Positions 53,474 to 63,712 of a stretch of DNA of 64,000 nt are shown here, in pieces; the stretch's first letter is position 1, and each line of letters opens with the position of its first letter. The notes under the pieces were generated by a model, which saw nothing but the letters and a program-made list of their open reading frames with translations, had not been told where the DNA came from and did not search any database. The position numbers and the translations under genes are program-made. Location: positions 61,053 through 125,052 of the forward strand of contig CALYDD020000408.1 of NCBI GenBank assembly GCA_944472135.2, in the 5' to 3' direction. This DNA comes from Trichobilharzia regenti. Lineage: Eukaryota; Platyhelminthes; Trematoda; Strigeidida; Schistosomatidae.

Positions 53474-54334
53474 TCTAACATTGGGAGCTCGCTGACGTTC
53501 TGACTTCCCGATTCATAAGTGAATTGAATTGCCTCCACCTTTGAGTTAATGTGTTCGAAAAATCTATGTAAATCCTGGTACCTAAACAAAATGTATTAAT
53601 AATGTAACTTCTCCACTATTCTCTGGTGGTTAGCATCAACTTATGGCAAAAACTAACAACCTCAGTACAACATATGATATTTTTATACTTAGTTCTCAGA
53701 CCACCATCTCCCACTAACTTCACAGTTGATTTTACAAATTCTCCTACTTGTGAATTGTCCGAATATTATTTACCTATGGCATTAAATCCTATTCGGAAAC
53801 CACTCAAAATCTAGACTCCCCAATTCTAATGAACTGAAACACAGACTGGATTAGTTAAAGTCACGTAGACAAGGTGAAAAGATGGTTGTTAGTTTCCACA
53901 TCACATCAGTCTATACACGCAAATACCGATAAATACGGTCACAGATTCGGTCAGAAACAGACTCATATCGGATCTAAAACTTCAAATTGCAACAAAAGTA
54001 CCACTAGAAGGGATCATACTAGGAGTGCACCTATATCTGCCTTCTACATCGTTTCAATTCCAAGGGAAAGAGTACAAACAAACTGAGAGTACTGGCAACG
54101 AACGGATCATCAATATCTCCCACAGTCACAGGTTCATTTGTGGATACATTGGAAAACTTAGTGACTGAGACGTCCGTACTCAACCCCAAAATATGGCGGA
54201 TGTATGCAGACAACATATTCAAAGTGGTTAACTAAGTGTAGTAGTGCCAAGGGATTTCTCAATCGAAGACTTAGAGTCAGTCAACACTAATAACGACAAC
54301 AAGAAATTAGAGAAGACAAACAAAACTAACACTC

Positions 54335-54607
54335 TTACCCAGAAACATCAGATGGCGCCATTAACAGGTGCTTTCGCAAGCCTCTTTGTATTGCGACGTT
54401 TCGACATGTCCCTGTAAAAACTGGTGAACTAATCTTTACGGCATTAAATAATTCCTCAACTGAAGGGAATGCTCCAAAAGATGGCTGTGCCCCACATGAC
54501 AAACACAAGTCTGGATCACATTCTCTAACAGCCAAAACAGCATACTCTCGCATTACACTGACCGTGACAACGACATCCTCGAAACCTATTCGTACAAATA
54601 GGCACAT
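54335..54607 (-). other. Open frame beside palindrome centre (left), unidentified
   Basis: 90 codons from ATG to a stop, identical to 54628-54900 on the plus strand: '[20 protein letters not shown]', four cysteines ('[10 protein letters not shown]'), no family recognised. It may be coding remnant of the element or chance; the reverse frame is also nearly open. Confidence 0.3.
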
Positions 54608-54620
54608 ATTGTGCGAATAG

Positions 54621-56869
54621 GCACAATATGTGCCTATTTGTACGAATAGGTTTCGAGGATGTCGTTGTCACGGTCAGTGTAATGCGAGAGTATGCTGTTT
54701 TGGCTGTTAGAGAATGTGATCCAGACTTGTGTTTGTCATGTGGGGCACAGCCATCTTTTGGAGCATTCCCTTCAGTTGAGGAATTATTTAATGCCGTAAA
54801 GATTAGTTCACCAGTTTTTACAGGGACATGTCGAAACGTCGCAATACAAAGAGGCTTGCGAAAGCACCTGTTAATGGCGCCATCTGATGTTTCTGGGTAA
54901 GAGTGTTAGTTTTGTTTGTCTTCTCTAATTTCTTGTTGTCGTTATTAGTGTTGACTGACTCTAAGTCTTCGATTGAGAAATCCCTTGGCACTACTACACT
55001 TAGTTAACCACTTTGAATATGTTGTCTGCATACATCCGCCATATTTTGGGGTTGAGTACGGACGTCTCAGTCACTAAGTTTTCCAATGTATCCACAAATG
55101 AACCTGTGACTGTGGGAGATATTGATGATCCGTTCGTTGCCAGTACTCTCAGTTTGTTTGTACTCTTTCCCTTGGAATTGAAACGATGTAGAAGGCAGAT
55201 ATAGGTGCACTCCTAGTATGATCCCTTCTAGTGGTACTTTTGTTGCAATTTGAAGTTTTAGATCCGATATGAGTCTGTTTCTGACCGAATCTGTGACCGT
55301 ATTTATCGGTATTTGCGTGTATAGACTGATGTGATGTGGAAACTAACAACCATCTTTTCACCTTGTCTACGTGACTTTAACTAATCCAGTCTGTGTTTCA
55401 GTTCATTAGAATTGGGGAGTCTAGATTTTGAGTGGTTTCCGAATAGGATTTAATGCCATAGGTAAATAATATTCGGACAATTCACAAGTAGGAGAATTTG
55501 TAAAATCAACTGTGAAGTTAGTGGGAGATGGTGGTCTGAGAACTAAGTATAAAAATATCATATGTTGTACTGAGGTTGTTAGTTTTTGCCATAAGTTGAT
55601 GCTAACCACCAGAGAATAGTGGAGAAGTTACATTATTAATACATTTTGTTTAGGTACCAGGATTTACATAGATTTTTCGAACACATTAACTCAAAGGTGG
55701 AGGCAATTCAATTCACTTATGAATCGGGAAGTCAGAACGTCAGCGAGCTCCCAATGTTAGATTGTGGCGTAAAAAGGAGGAAAGAAGATGGAAAGTTAAA
55801 CGCACTGGTGTGTACTGGAAACCTACACATTCAAACAGATATTTGAACTTCCGATCATCCCCTCCTGTGTCAGTAAAAATAGGATTGGTGAAATGTTTAA
55901 GTGACAGAGCACAAAAACTAAGTAGTACCAAGGAAAATCTAAGACAGGAAGTGATACACATAAAATAAGCCTTGAAACTTAATAATTACCCGGATAAATT
56001 AGTTAGGAAATATGTAAGGAAGCGTAAAAATAAAATAAATAATCATAGTATTGATAGTGGCAGTAATAACAATAATAATAGTAATAATGACGACATGCAT
56101 GTTAAATATGCGAAAGCCACAACACCAACAATAAGGAATCTAAATCATCAGTAGTATTTCCATGCAAGGAAGGAACCTCGGAAACCACCTGACGCAGAAT
56201 TCTTAACAAGACAGGCAGGAATAAAAGTCGCTGTCATTCAAACCACTCACAAACTCAATTAGAAACAAGCTTCGTGGGTTAGAAGATCCCTCCTATGGAG
56301 GAGCCTTTAGAACAAAACAATTCAGTTTATCTAATACGCGCTCTCTACCTGCAATGATTGTCAGGTCAAATACATAGGTCAAAGCAGTGGAACAGAGGCA
56401 GTCAGTCAGACTAGCCCAGCATAAAAACCTAGCACCAAAATCTAGATTGGTTGACCCGAATAGGATTAAAAATCTAGACAATAATTCAGCCGTAGACAGA
56501 CAGCACTCACTACATGCAATTACACACAACCATACCATAGGATGGATGGGGTAGGATGACAGTTTTAAAATCTAATGTAACAGAGTGGTGAGTTGGGAAG
56601 ATTGATAACAATGGAGGCTTTGTCTATCGAATCAACTGGAAATGCTGCATGTGTTAGGAATGGTTCAACACCTGTCCACCCAGACATCTGGAAAATTCTA
56701 CTACCAATTCTACAACCACGACAAATGGGAGAGAATAAAGAAAACAACTATAAAACTCAAGTTTCGAAGTCGTGTGATTAATTATAATTGATGATATGAT
56801 TATGAACAACAATAATAAATTGTGTTCGAAACCTTGTCATCCAGTAAATAATAATAATTCTGTTTCATT
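54621..56869 (+). mobile_element. PLE copy, right palindrome arm
   Basis: Mirror of the left arm. Includes the same unidentified 90-codon frame (54628-54900), the RT tail (55646-56154) and the GIY-YIG part at 56349-56540 ('CNDCQVKYIGQSSGTEAV', then 'NNSAV' and 'LHAITHNHTIGWD' after frame changes). Confidence 0.75.
55762..56154 (+). pseudogene. PLE RT C-terminal part with stop (right arm)
   Basis: Same protein as 53081-53473 except that two base changes at about 55962-55964 turn the left-arm codons ATA-GAA region into a TAA stop at 55966-55968. The frame continues beyond. This is one of very few differences between arms. Confidence 0.75.
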
Positions 56870-57425
56870 GTGATACATCTAATAAACACGCTAATATGGA
56901 ATTACTTACGACCTCACTGCCCAAGTTTTACGCATATATTAATTTAATGAAAGATTTTCGCCATTTTACTGGGATTATATTGAACTTTAAGAATGTTCTA
57001 CTTTCGAAAAATACTAGCTGATAAAGCTTGTACATTAAGTGGTTAAAATTTTCGGAATTTTCAACACCTTACAAACTTACCTAACGTCTTTGCTGTTCAA
57101 CCTCGAGGGATTACCTCTAGAGAAGAGAAACGCTCGTCAGTTTTTCATCCAATGTGTCGTGTCATCGGTTTCCAGTTGGTAATGTCAGTTTTTCTGTTAT
57201 TGACAATCGTCAAGATATCCTGAGCCACTCGTAGCTGTATCCTTTAGTCAGTGAACACCAACCAACCTCATGTGGAACTGTATTAGTCCTACTGACTAGT
57301 CCAGTTACGAGGAAGTAAGTCATTGTCAAAGTCGCATAAATCATAACTCGTCCGGGGGTTTAATGAAAAGGGTATAATATTCATGTCTCAAATCCTCATA
57401 TCCATTACACTGTTTGGTGTAGAAA
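56870..57425. other. No gene recognised
   Basis: Begins with the PLE family 3' end ('aaacacgctaatatggaatt', to about 56920); the rest shows no motif. Confidence 0.4.
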
Positions 57426-57429
57426 ACAA

Positions 57430-58740
57430 CATCTTACTTCAAGTGTGTTGGTGTTTTGTGTCACCGCCCTACACAAATCTCCAGTAGATCACTGCACAGA
57501 GATACAGTATCTGTGGCCTGGATAGAAATAAAGATGGTGTCTGTACCAAAGTCATCTTCTAGATCAGGTTTGAAGTTTACGCGAACCTCTACCATGTCTC
57601 GATTTTTGAAAACCATGCAGGAACTTCTCTTGAATAGTCTTAAACCTTCCTTAAAATCTTTTAGTGATATAAAGCGGTTTGCTTACAAGTGCGGTACGCG
57701 CACTTTGAATGATGTCGTTCTACTCTATCAGAGTACTCGCTCAAGTCTTGAGAAAGATGCAAAGTTTGTCCAAGCCTCCATTTTAGACTACACTACTCTA
57801 CTCTATTCTCAGGGCATTTCTACTCACCAAGATGATGTCAGCATGTACTGACTTTATGGGTCACGAGGTGTCTGTCTGTCTTCTTATTTTTCGGGTAGTG
57901 GTTTATGAAAAGTGAAAGCGCTCCACTTTGATGCTAACGAAAAAAACAAACTAGTGTGCCTCAAGACTCTGTACTCTCTCTCTTCATTCCGTTTTTGCTT
58001 TTTTTTCACATAACCTACTCTTTCTGGATTCTTCCAAAGCTAACTTCATTCATCAAAATATCCCGATGATCTGACCATTTCTGTCCCAGTAGTTTCCGCT
58101 TTGGACTGTTCTTATCATCTCAATTTAACAAGTGGTCGTCTCACCTAAATGGTCTTAAACTGAATCTAACAGAAAGTTATACTGTTGATTTTAGTTTCTT
58201 TCACATGTGAACAAGACTTCCGTGGACTGACTGATTCAGTCACATGATTCCTGTAAGATATTGACGGCAGTGTCATAGAGTAGAGAATAAATCGAATTTC
58301 TATCATCTAGACGTCAGTTTCTCTTCGAATCTCTCTTGGTCGTCTCACATCCTGTTGATTTCTAAAAAAAATTTTACGCTTACCTTATTACACATAAAGA
58401 ACTTGAGACTTTCTGGCATCATAACTCAACCTCTTCTCCTACGATTTATTGTTGATCCATGCATTCTGCCCCTTCATTTTCTCTCTTGTTCGTCCCTATT
58501 CTTCCCTGGAACTCTCAAAAAACACTGTAACATATTACATAAAGGCTTTAGGTAGAGTTAGTGGTGTGCACCTTTGAGTCAGCGAACTGAAATTATTGTC
58601 AATAGATACTTTCAATTCTTGTAAGCGGTTGCGCTAAATTTATGTTGCCTGAAACCGAACATCCTCTCCACTTATTCACAACTTTCGCCTTAGTGAATAT
58701 CTTCGGAGGTGAAACTAGAAATTTCATAAGAATTTATGCT
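57430..58740 (+). pseudogene. CR1-like LINE, decayed RT
   Basis: Plus strand 57456-57851: 'SLKPSLKSFSDIKRFAYKCG', 'FVQASILDYTTLLYSQGIST' (a decayed 'FLDYTSAFNSI' RT motif A). Then, frame-corrected, 'GVPQDSVLSLFIPFLLFFHI' (motif B), 'YPDDLTISVPV' (catalytic box YADD to YPDD), 'NKWSSHLNGLKLNLTESYTV', 'ISKKNFTLTLLHIKNLRLSG' (58355-58450) and C-terminal remains to about 58740. Same layout as the copy at 42.3-43.8 kb but older. Confidence 0.75.
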
Positions 58741-59374
58741 TATTACGGCCACTAAATATAAAAAAATTCTACCATACCACCACCACATTTAAGCACGGAT
58801 TTTCTGTGAACTAACTGAACTGCAAGACATAGGCAGACATTATCATTATTATTGTTATTACTACATGTATTATATATTATGTTATATACTTGTAATTCAT
58901 GAGTTCCCCCAAAACTTCCAGTTTTGTGTGGTTTTGTTATACATACATATTTTTTAAATTTTACGTATCTGCATATACATATAAAAGGAGTCAAAAATTG
59001 TTGCAATATGTACAGAAAACGCTGGAAAAAATCCCATGCAGTTTAATGAAAGTTGTTTGGAATGAAGTGATTTGTAGTAAGTCTCCAGACAGACTGTAGA
59101 TGTTACTAATTTCCTGGAATAATTTGGCCACTGAGTCAGAGTGAGCCATTATGGAAATTATTCAAAATAATCCCCGCGTTGTGTTTAAGGAAAATTCACA
59201 ATCAAAACAAGATCTGTTTTCTGAACGTTTCGCTGTGTAAGCCCCATCACAGTTTCTTCAAGAGTAGACAGGTGAAGGTCAGAATGAATGAACATAGAAA
59301 ATGCACGAAGTATCCACATTAGAAATGAAGTGGAATTAAACGGTCTTGACAAATGATCAGCTATAGCAATGCAT

Positions 59375-59835
59375 GCTCCCGTCGACGCCAAGTAAAATCC
59401 TGGAGAGAATTAAGGACGCATTGGATACAGAACTCCGACCAGAACAAGCTGGATTCAGGAAAGGCAAATCATGTTCTGACCAAATTGCAACTCTACGCGT
59501 CATCATCGAACAAAGCATGGAATGGTAATCAAACCTCTACCTCAACTTTGTAGACTTTGAGAAGACCTTCGACAACGTTGAACGCGAAGTAATTCGGGAA
59601 CTACTCGGGTACTACGGCGTACAGTGCCCCAAATATTCATCAACCTTATTCAACAGCTGTACGACAACGGCACATGTCAAGTCATCCACAACGGAAAACT
59701 CAGCGAGGCGTTCGGAGTCCGACAAGGGTGCTTATTATCCATCACCAATGATATTCCTAATGGTGGTGAACTGACTGGATTATGCGTCAGATAGTGGGAA
59801 ACGAGCAGGCAGGGATATTCTAGACCGAACGACGT
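59375..59835 (+). pseudogene. RTE-like LINE, RT N-terminal part
   Basis: Plus strand: 'STPSKILERIKDALDTELRP', 'EQAGFRKGKSCSDQIATLRV', 'IIEQSMEW' (stop), 'NLYLNFVDFEKTFDNVEREV' (RT motif A, Asp kept), 'IRELLGYYGVQ', then frameshift and 'PMIFLMVVNWIMRQIVGNEQ'. It lies exactly between the arms of the inverted repeat. Confidence 0.8.
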
Positions 59836-59959
59836 CTGCATGGATGTTTGAGTAAATGTTATTTGTCATATGGAAAAGACGTCAATTCACATATGACAAA
59901 CATGATAATATTTTTATCGAGGACACAGAAGTTTTCGTTGTTCTCTCATTTGTCTGACT

Positions 59960-60400
59960 TCATTTGAGTCTGACGTATAGGTGGGTGATCAGTCTCTCCC
60001 TTCTCTCCTAATAATTACTCCACTTGATGTGGTTGATATGTGCAAGACTTCAAAGGTCAGTCTTTCTTTATGTTACAGAAAGCCTCTTCCTAGAATTTCA
60101 ACATTGTCGAAATCAATCTTATGTCCACTCGCTATCGCATACATTGCTATAGCTGATCATTTGTCAAGACCGTTTAATTCCACTTCATTTCTAATGTGGA
60201 TACTTCGTGCATTTTCTATGTTCATTCATTCTGACCTTCACCTGTCTACTCTTGAAGAAACTGTGATGGGGCTTACACAGCGAAACGTTCAGAAAACAGA
60301 TCTTGTTTTGATTGTGAATTTTCCTTAAACACAACGCGGGGATTATTTTGAATAATTTCCATAATGGCTCACTCTGACTCAGTGGCCAAATTATTCCAGG
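59960..60400 (-). pseudogene. PLE endonuclease C-terminal part
   Basis: Minus strand: 'NIENARSIHIRNEVELNGLD', 'SAIAMYAIASGHKIDFDNVE', 'ILGRGF', 'KERLTFEVLHISTTSSGVII', 'RREG'. Same subfamily as 40908-41265 (SAIA-H, GHKIDFD). Stops interrupt it. Confidence 0.65.
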
Positions 60401-60625
60401 AAATTAGTAACATCTACAGTCTGTCTGGAGACTTACTACAAATCACTTCATTCCAAACAACTTTCATTAAACTGCATGGGATTTTTTCCAGCGTTTTCTG
60501 TACATATTGCAACAATTTTTGACTCCTTTTATATGTATATGCAGATACGTAAAATTTAAAAAAATATGTATGTATAACAAAACCACACAAAACTGGAAGT
60601 TTTGGGGGAACACGTGTATTACAAG

Positions 60626-61057
60626 TAAATAATAATATTATTATTACTATAGTGTCCGTATTTTCCAAATTTTGTCTTTTGCAGGTATTGAGGGAATGAA
60701 AGTGAGAACCCTGACGAATCTCTGGTGAAGTTTACCGATGTGGTAAGGATTCATTCCATCAGTTCGTCAACCCCTTGGTCTCAGTGATATTAATTTACTA
60801 TGTGAAGATTGATGAAACGACCAGGTCGGCCTGGTCTAAAGTAACTACGGGGAGGGGGGAAATGAGAACCCCCGGGACACACTGAGCGGTATTGTCAAGT
60901 GTTAATGACTAATAAGCTATACCTCCACTTTTAGATATAAATAAAGTAACATAAACAAACCAGCAAATGAATGTCTACCTATCCAACAAGTAATTATTCA
61001 TTTTCATAACCTCTTTCAGTTAAACGCATCAATCTACTTATTTAAAATCTGATTAAC
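60626..61057. other. Repeat-like GC-richer stretch, unidentified
   Basis: 60650-60890 is richer in GC ('gaccaggtcggcctggtc', 'ggggaggggggaaatgag') than the flanks and may be leader sequence of another element. No gene supported. The rest is AT-rich intron-like sequence. Confidence 0.35.
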
Positions 61058-61063
61058 ACTTAC

Positions 61064-61201
61064 ATGTAAATTAAGCCGAGTACAACCATATCCAACAGCA
61101 GATTGATATGGTCTACCATTTTCTAAGATCAACTGGGCATCATCAGAGGATAAAGCTGAGACAAGCGACTCATTGTCATTCATAACACGATCAAGTCGAA
61201 T
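61064..61201 (-). CDS. Host gene exon, unidentified protein
   Basis: 138 nt = 46 codons, phase 0 at both ends. The minus-strand acceptor is a good TTTTGTTTTATAG directly before 61201, and the donor is consensus GTAAGT at 61063-61058. Only one frame is open: 'IRLDRVMNDNESLVSALSSD', 'DAQLILENGRPYQSAVGYGC', 'TRLNLH'. Codon use and composition are protein-like. I do not recognise the family; it does not look like golgin coiled coil, so it may belong to a different gene upstream of the golgin exon. No other exon of it is visible in the window. Confidence 0.7.
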
Positions 61202-61317
61202 CTATAAAACAAAAATAGGAAAATAAAAAAAAATTTATTAATAGATACCATAAATGACGAGGTAGGAATATGATATGCAGTAGTGAAAAGAGCTGGTGTA
61301 AAGCTGAATATTTTTTC

Positions 61318-61548
61318 CTTCACATTCTCCAATGGAACATATGGCTTTAAGCTAGTGGCTTGAAGTTTCTGTAGCAGTGTTTATTTTACAGATGGGGTTG
61401 CTAGCCTCATGCCCAACCTTTCCTCTTTTACCACCATTATTTCTGGTTTAGCGAGGTGAAAGAATGCGTCTGCGACCGGGGATCGAACCCCGGACCATGT
61501 GCACGGTCGGCGAGCGTCCTAACCGCTATGCCACCGACGCACGTACAG
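61318..61548 (-). mobile_element. SINE-C type SINE, near full length
   Basis: Minus strand: 'gtgcgtcggtggcatagcgg', 'gaccgtgcacatggtcc', B box 'ggttcgatccccgg', body with 'gaggctagcaaccccatctg', 'cttcaagccactagctta'. The head is the best-kept tRNA-like structure of this class in the window. Confidence 0.8.
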
Positions 61549-61884
61549 TTGAATGGTAAAAAAAATCAAAAGTCAGAGGAACGGTAAAAACTGAATTACA
61601 AGACAAAAGTCTTCGACTAATTATCACTTCGAATAGAGCCTTTCAGACTATTATATATACATTTAACTATGAAACAAAAGAACATAGCTTTTTAGTACTT
61701 TGCAGTTCTCTAAACTGAGACAGCTGTTATTCTTAATTAATTTGGGGATATTAGTGTAGTGCAGTTTAGCAATGTTATTTACACCTAATGCTATGGAGTA
61801 ATATCATTTGTGAAGCGAATCTATGCGCTTCCTGGGTCATCAGTCTTAGATTCGTAAAGTCAACAGTTTATTGTTATTCGCAGG
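61549..61884. other. No gene recognised
   Basis: AT-rich spacer. Confidence 0.4.
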
Positions 61885-62705
61885 AGTAAAAACAGTTTTT
61901 TTTGTTCAGCGAAGAAATTTCTTTTCAACGACTTCATTTTCAAGCTGTACAGTCGTATTTATATTACACAAAAAGGTTATTAAGTGGCACTAAATAATTG
62001 CTCAGTCAATATACATACCTGCTCCTGTGGATATGATTATACTGAACGTTGTAAGCGTACTCTCCGAAAACGTGTAGCTGAACACTATCCGGTTTGATCA
62101 ATGAAAGGCGAACAAAGAACTGCAAAGTCGTCTATTTGTGACCACCTGTTAGAGCCTGGTCATTCAGCCCCACGTGATTCATCTTTCAAAGTTATCTACA
62201 TGGCAAAATCGAATCGACCCCAAAGTTTACGTTTTCTTCACTTATGCATAACCGAAGCTTTAGATATACATGAACAGAAACCTAAATTATGTGTTCAAAA
62301 ACGTTTTGTCAAACCCCTTTCTTTATCTTGGTCATAATAATGCTCTTTCTAGTTTTTATTTTACCACTTGAGTTCTTTCCACTTCATTTCACATCTTGAT
62401 TCTTATCGTAATCGTACTCCCAATTTTTTTTAATTTTTAGACAACACATGACATTTTTAAACCATTTTTGACATCAATCCACTTATAAAGCAATCTTTAA
62501 AAATTCTGTAATTTATCCACCTTATAACATTTTAATTATCGTTATTCTTATCGCATATACATGTATATTGACTGAGCAATTATCTAGTGCCACTTAATAA
62601 CCTTTTTGTGTAATATAAATACGACTGTACAGCTTGAAAATGAAGTCGTTGAAAAGAAATTTCTTCGCTGAACCAAAGGAAAACTATGTTTTTACTTGTG
62701 AATAA
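61885..62705 (+). mobile_element. PLE with inverted terminal repeats and short body
   Basis: 61889-62020 ('gttcagcgaagaaatttctt', 'caacgacttcattttcaagc', 'attgctcagtcaatatacat') is the reverse complement of 62562-62700. Between them is only the endonuclease end of a PLE and its 3' region, so the body was truncated at 62020 and capped by an inverted terminal repeat. Confidence 0.85.
62020..62337 (+). pseudogene. PLE GIY-YIG endonuclease, C-terminal
   Basis: Plus strand: 'CSCGYDYTERCKRTLRKRVA' (the YIGR block now YTER), 'EHYPV' (stop), 'KGEQRTAKSSICDHLLEPGH', 'DSSFKVIYMAKSNRPQSLRF', 'LHLCITEALDIHEQKPKLCV', 'QKRFVKPLSLSWS'. One stop and a mutated catalytic block. Matches the intact domain at 32892-33411 in order. 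Confidence 0.8.
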
Positions 62706-62714
62706 ATTGGTATT

Positions 62715-63260
62715 TTTCGTGATTCGTAGGAGTCACGAAACAGATGACTAATCACAGCGACTTCAGAGCATATTCCGGCATGGCTTTAGAAGAAAATAGA
62801 ATCCTCAGAATCTATTAATGGTGAGAACAGACAACCTAGGGACAGGATGGTTACACATCTGTAAAATGTGTTTTTGGAGCGTATCCTAAATTTGTGGAAG
62901 AGCCAGTCGGCAATTAGGAAGTTTAGACCAGATTTATGCGTTCAAAGCAACAATTCATAATCACACTAAACCTTCTTTGGTAAACTTTGTTTTGATACTA
63001 GGATAGATGAACTATTGCCTCCTTTTTACTGGTTTAATGATCTGTTATTTTGTTATTTTGATGATCATTGTAGTCCTTTTAACTTGACCTAAGTAGTCTA
63101 CTTTCTCATCCCTTAACTCTTCATTATTTCCGACGAAAAGTTCGTGTTTGTGATCAGATTGTTCGAAATAGGTTGAACGCGGAAATATATTACACGATTC
63201 AGACGAATTACGTCTTCCTACTGCTTCGTGTAAATTCATAAAGTGAACTAACTGCTACAA
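62715..63260 (+). pseudogene. PLE 3' part (family of 35405-36840)
   Basis: Plus strand: decayed endonuclease ('EHIPAWL', 'KSQSAIRKFRPDLCVQSNNS') followed by a 3' region and a terminal repeat at 63110-63240 that matches 36705-36815 ('gatcagattgttcgaaat', 'cgtcttcctactgcttcg', 'gtaaattcat'). Confidence 0.7.
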
Positions 63261-63464
63261 ATCGGATTTTTCTTTCATGTTAACTAGATATCATCTTGTT
63301 CTTGCTACTGTGATTATGGAAACATTGTGGGATTAATTTTGCCTACAGATTTAGTCCTTCTACTCAGTACTGGCGATACAAGGTCTTGGCCCAACTATAG
63401 TTAAAAACAGAGTGACTTGACTTAAACTTCATCTATTTCTAAAACAAAATAAATCATTCTATAG

Positions 63465-63712
63465 TTTTGGTTTGTAAGGATTAGTTATGTTTTACGAGCT
63501 GATCACGGATTGATATCAGTTAGAGAACCATTGAAAACCAGGGAGTACTGGACAGCTGCTGTTTCATCCTAGTTTGGGAATCATCGCCAGTACGCACCCA
63601 TTGGGATTCGAACCCAGGACCTTCTGGTTACAAGGCAAGCTCGTATACCATTCAGCCACTGGGACCCGATTCAATGGCTCGTGAATTCTAACTTCTACCA
63701 AAATAAATCATA
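63465..63712 (-). mobile_element. SM-alpha-type repeat
   Basis: Minus strand: head 'gtcccagtggctgaatgg', 'ccttgtaaccagaagg', 'gggttcgaatcccaatggg'; hammerhead-like block with stem I GUACUG/CAGUAC, core GCGAUGA, stem II UUCCC, GAAAC; 3' end to 'tgatatcaatccgtgatcag'. Single, not paired. Confidence 0.75.

Larger units (their letters stand above)
52366..54614 (-). mobile_element. PLE copy, left palindrome arm
   Basis: Minus strand, from the centre outward: an unassigned 0.9 kb, a PLE RT tail (53589-53081), then a GIY-YIG part ('CNDCQVKYIGQSS' near 52886-52840) and the 3' end. 5' truncated at the palindrome centre. Confidence 0.75.
52366..56869. repeat. 4.5-kb near-perfect palindrome (two head-to-head PLE copies)
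   Basis: Left arm 52366-54614, spacer GAATAG 54615-54620, right arm 54621-56869. Every position p pairs with 109235-p over the whole length with no indel that I can detect. At least five substitutions are visible, including one that puts a stop in the right-arm ORF. Both arms end in PLE 3' sequence on the outside. The left end loses similarity gradually near 52366; the right end continues into the family 3' end also seen at 10905-11010. Confidence 0.9.
58888..60625. repeat. Inverted repeat around an RTE fragment
   Basis: Arms 58888-59372 and 60141-60625 are reverse complements (p pairs with 119513-p, no indel seen over the arms) around a 768-bp centre. The arms are PLE sequence (3' region and endonuclease start); the centre holds an RTE fragment and the rest of the right-hand PLE. 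Confidence 0.85.

Noticed and set aside
61470..61548. Possible tRNA gene on the minus strand
   Set aside because: The head is well kept, but the SINE-C body follows without a terminator, as in the other copies.
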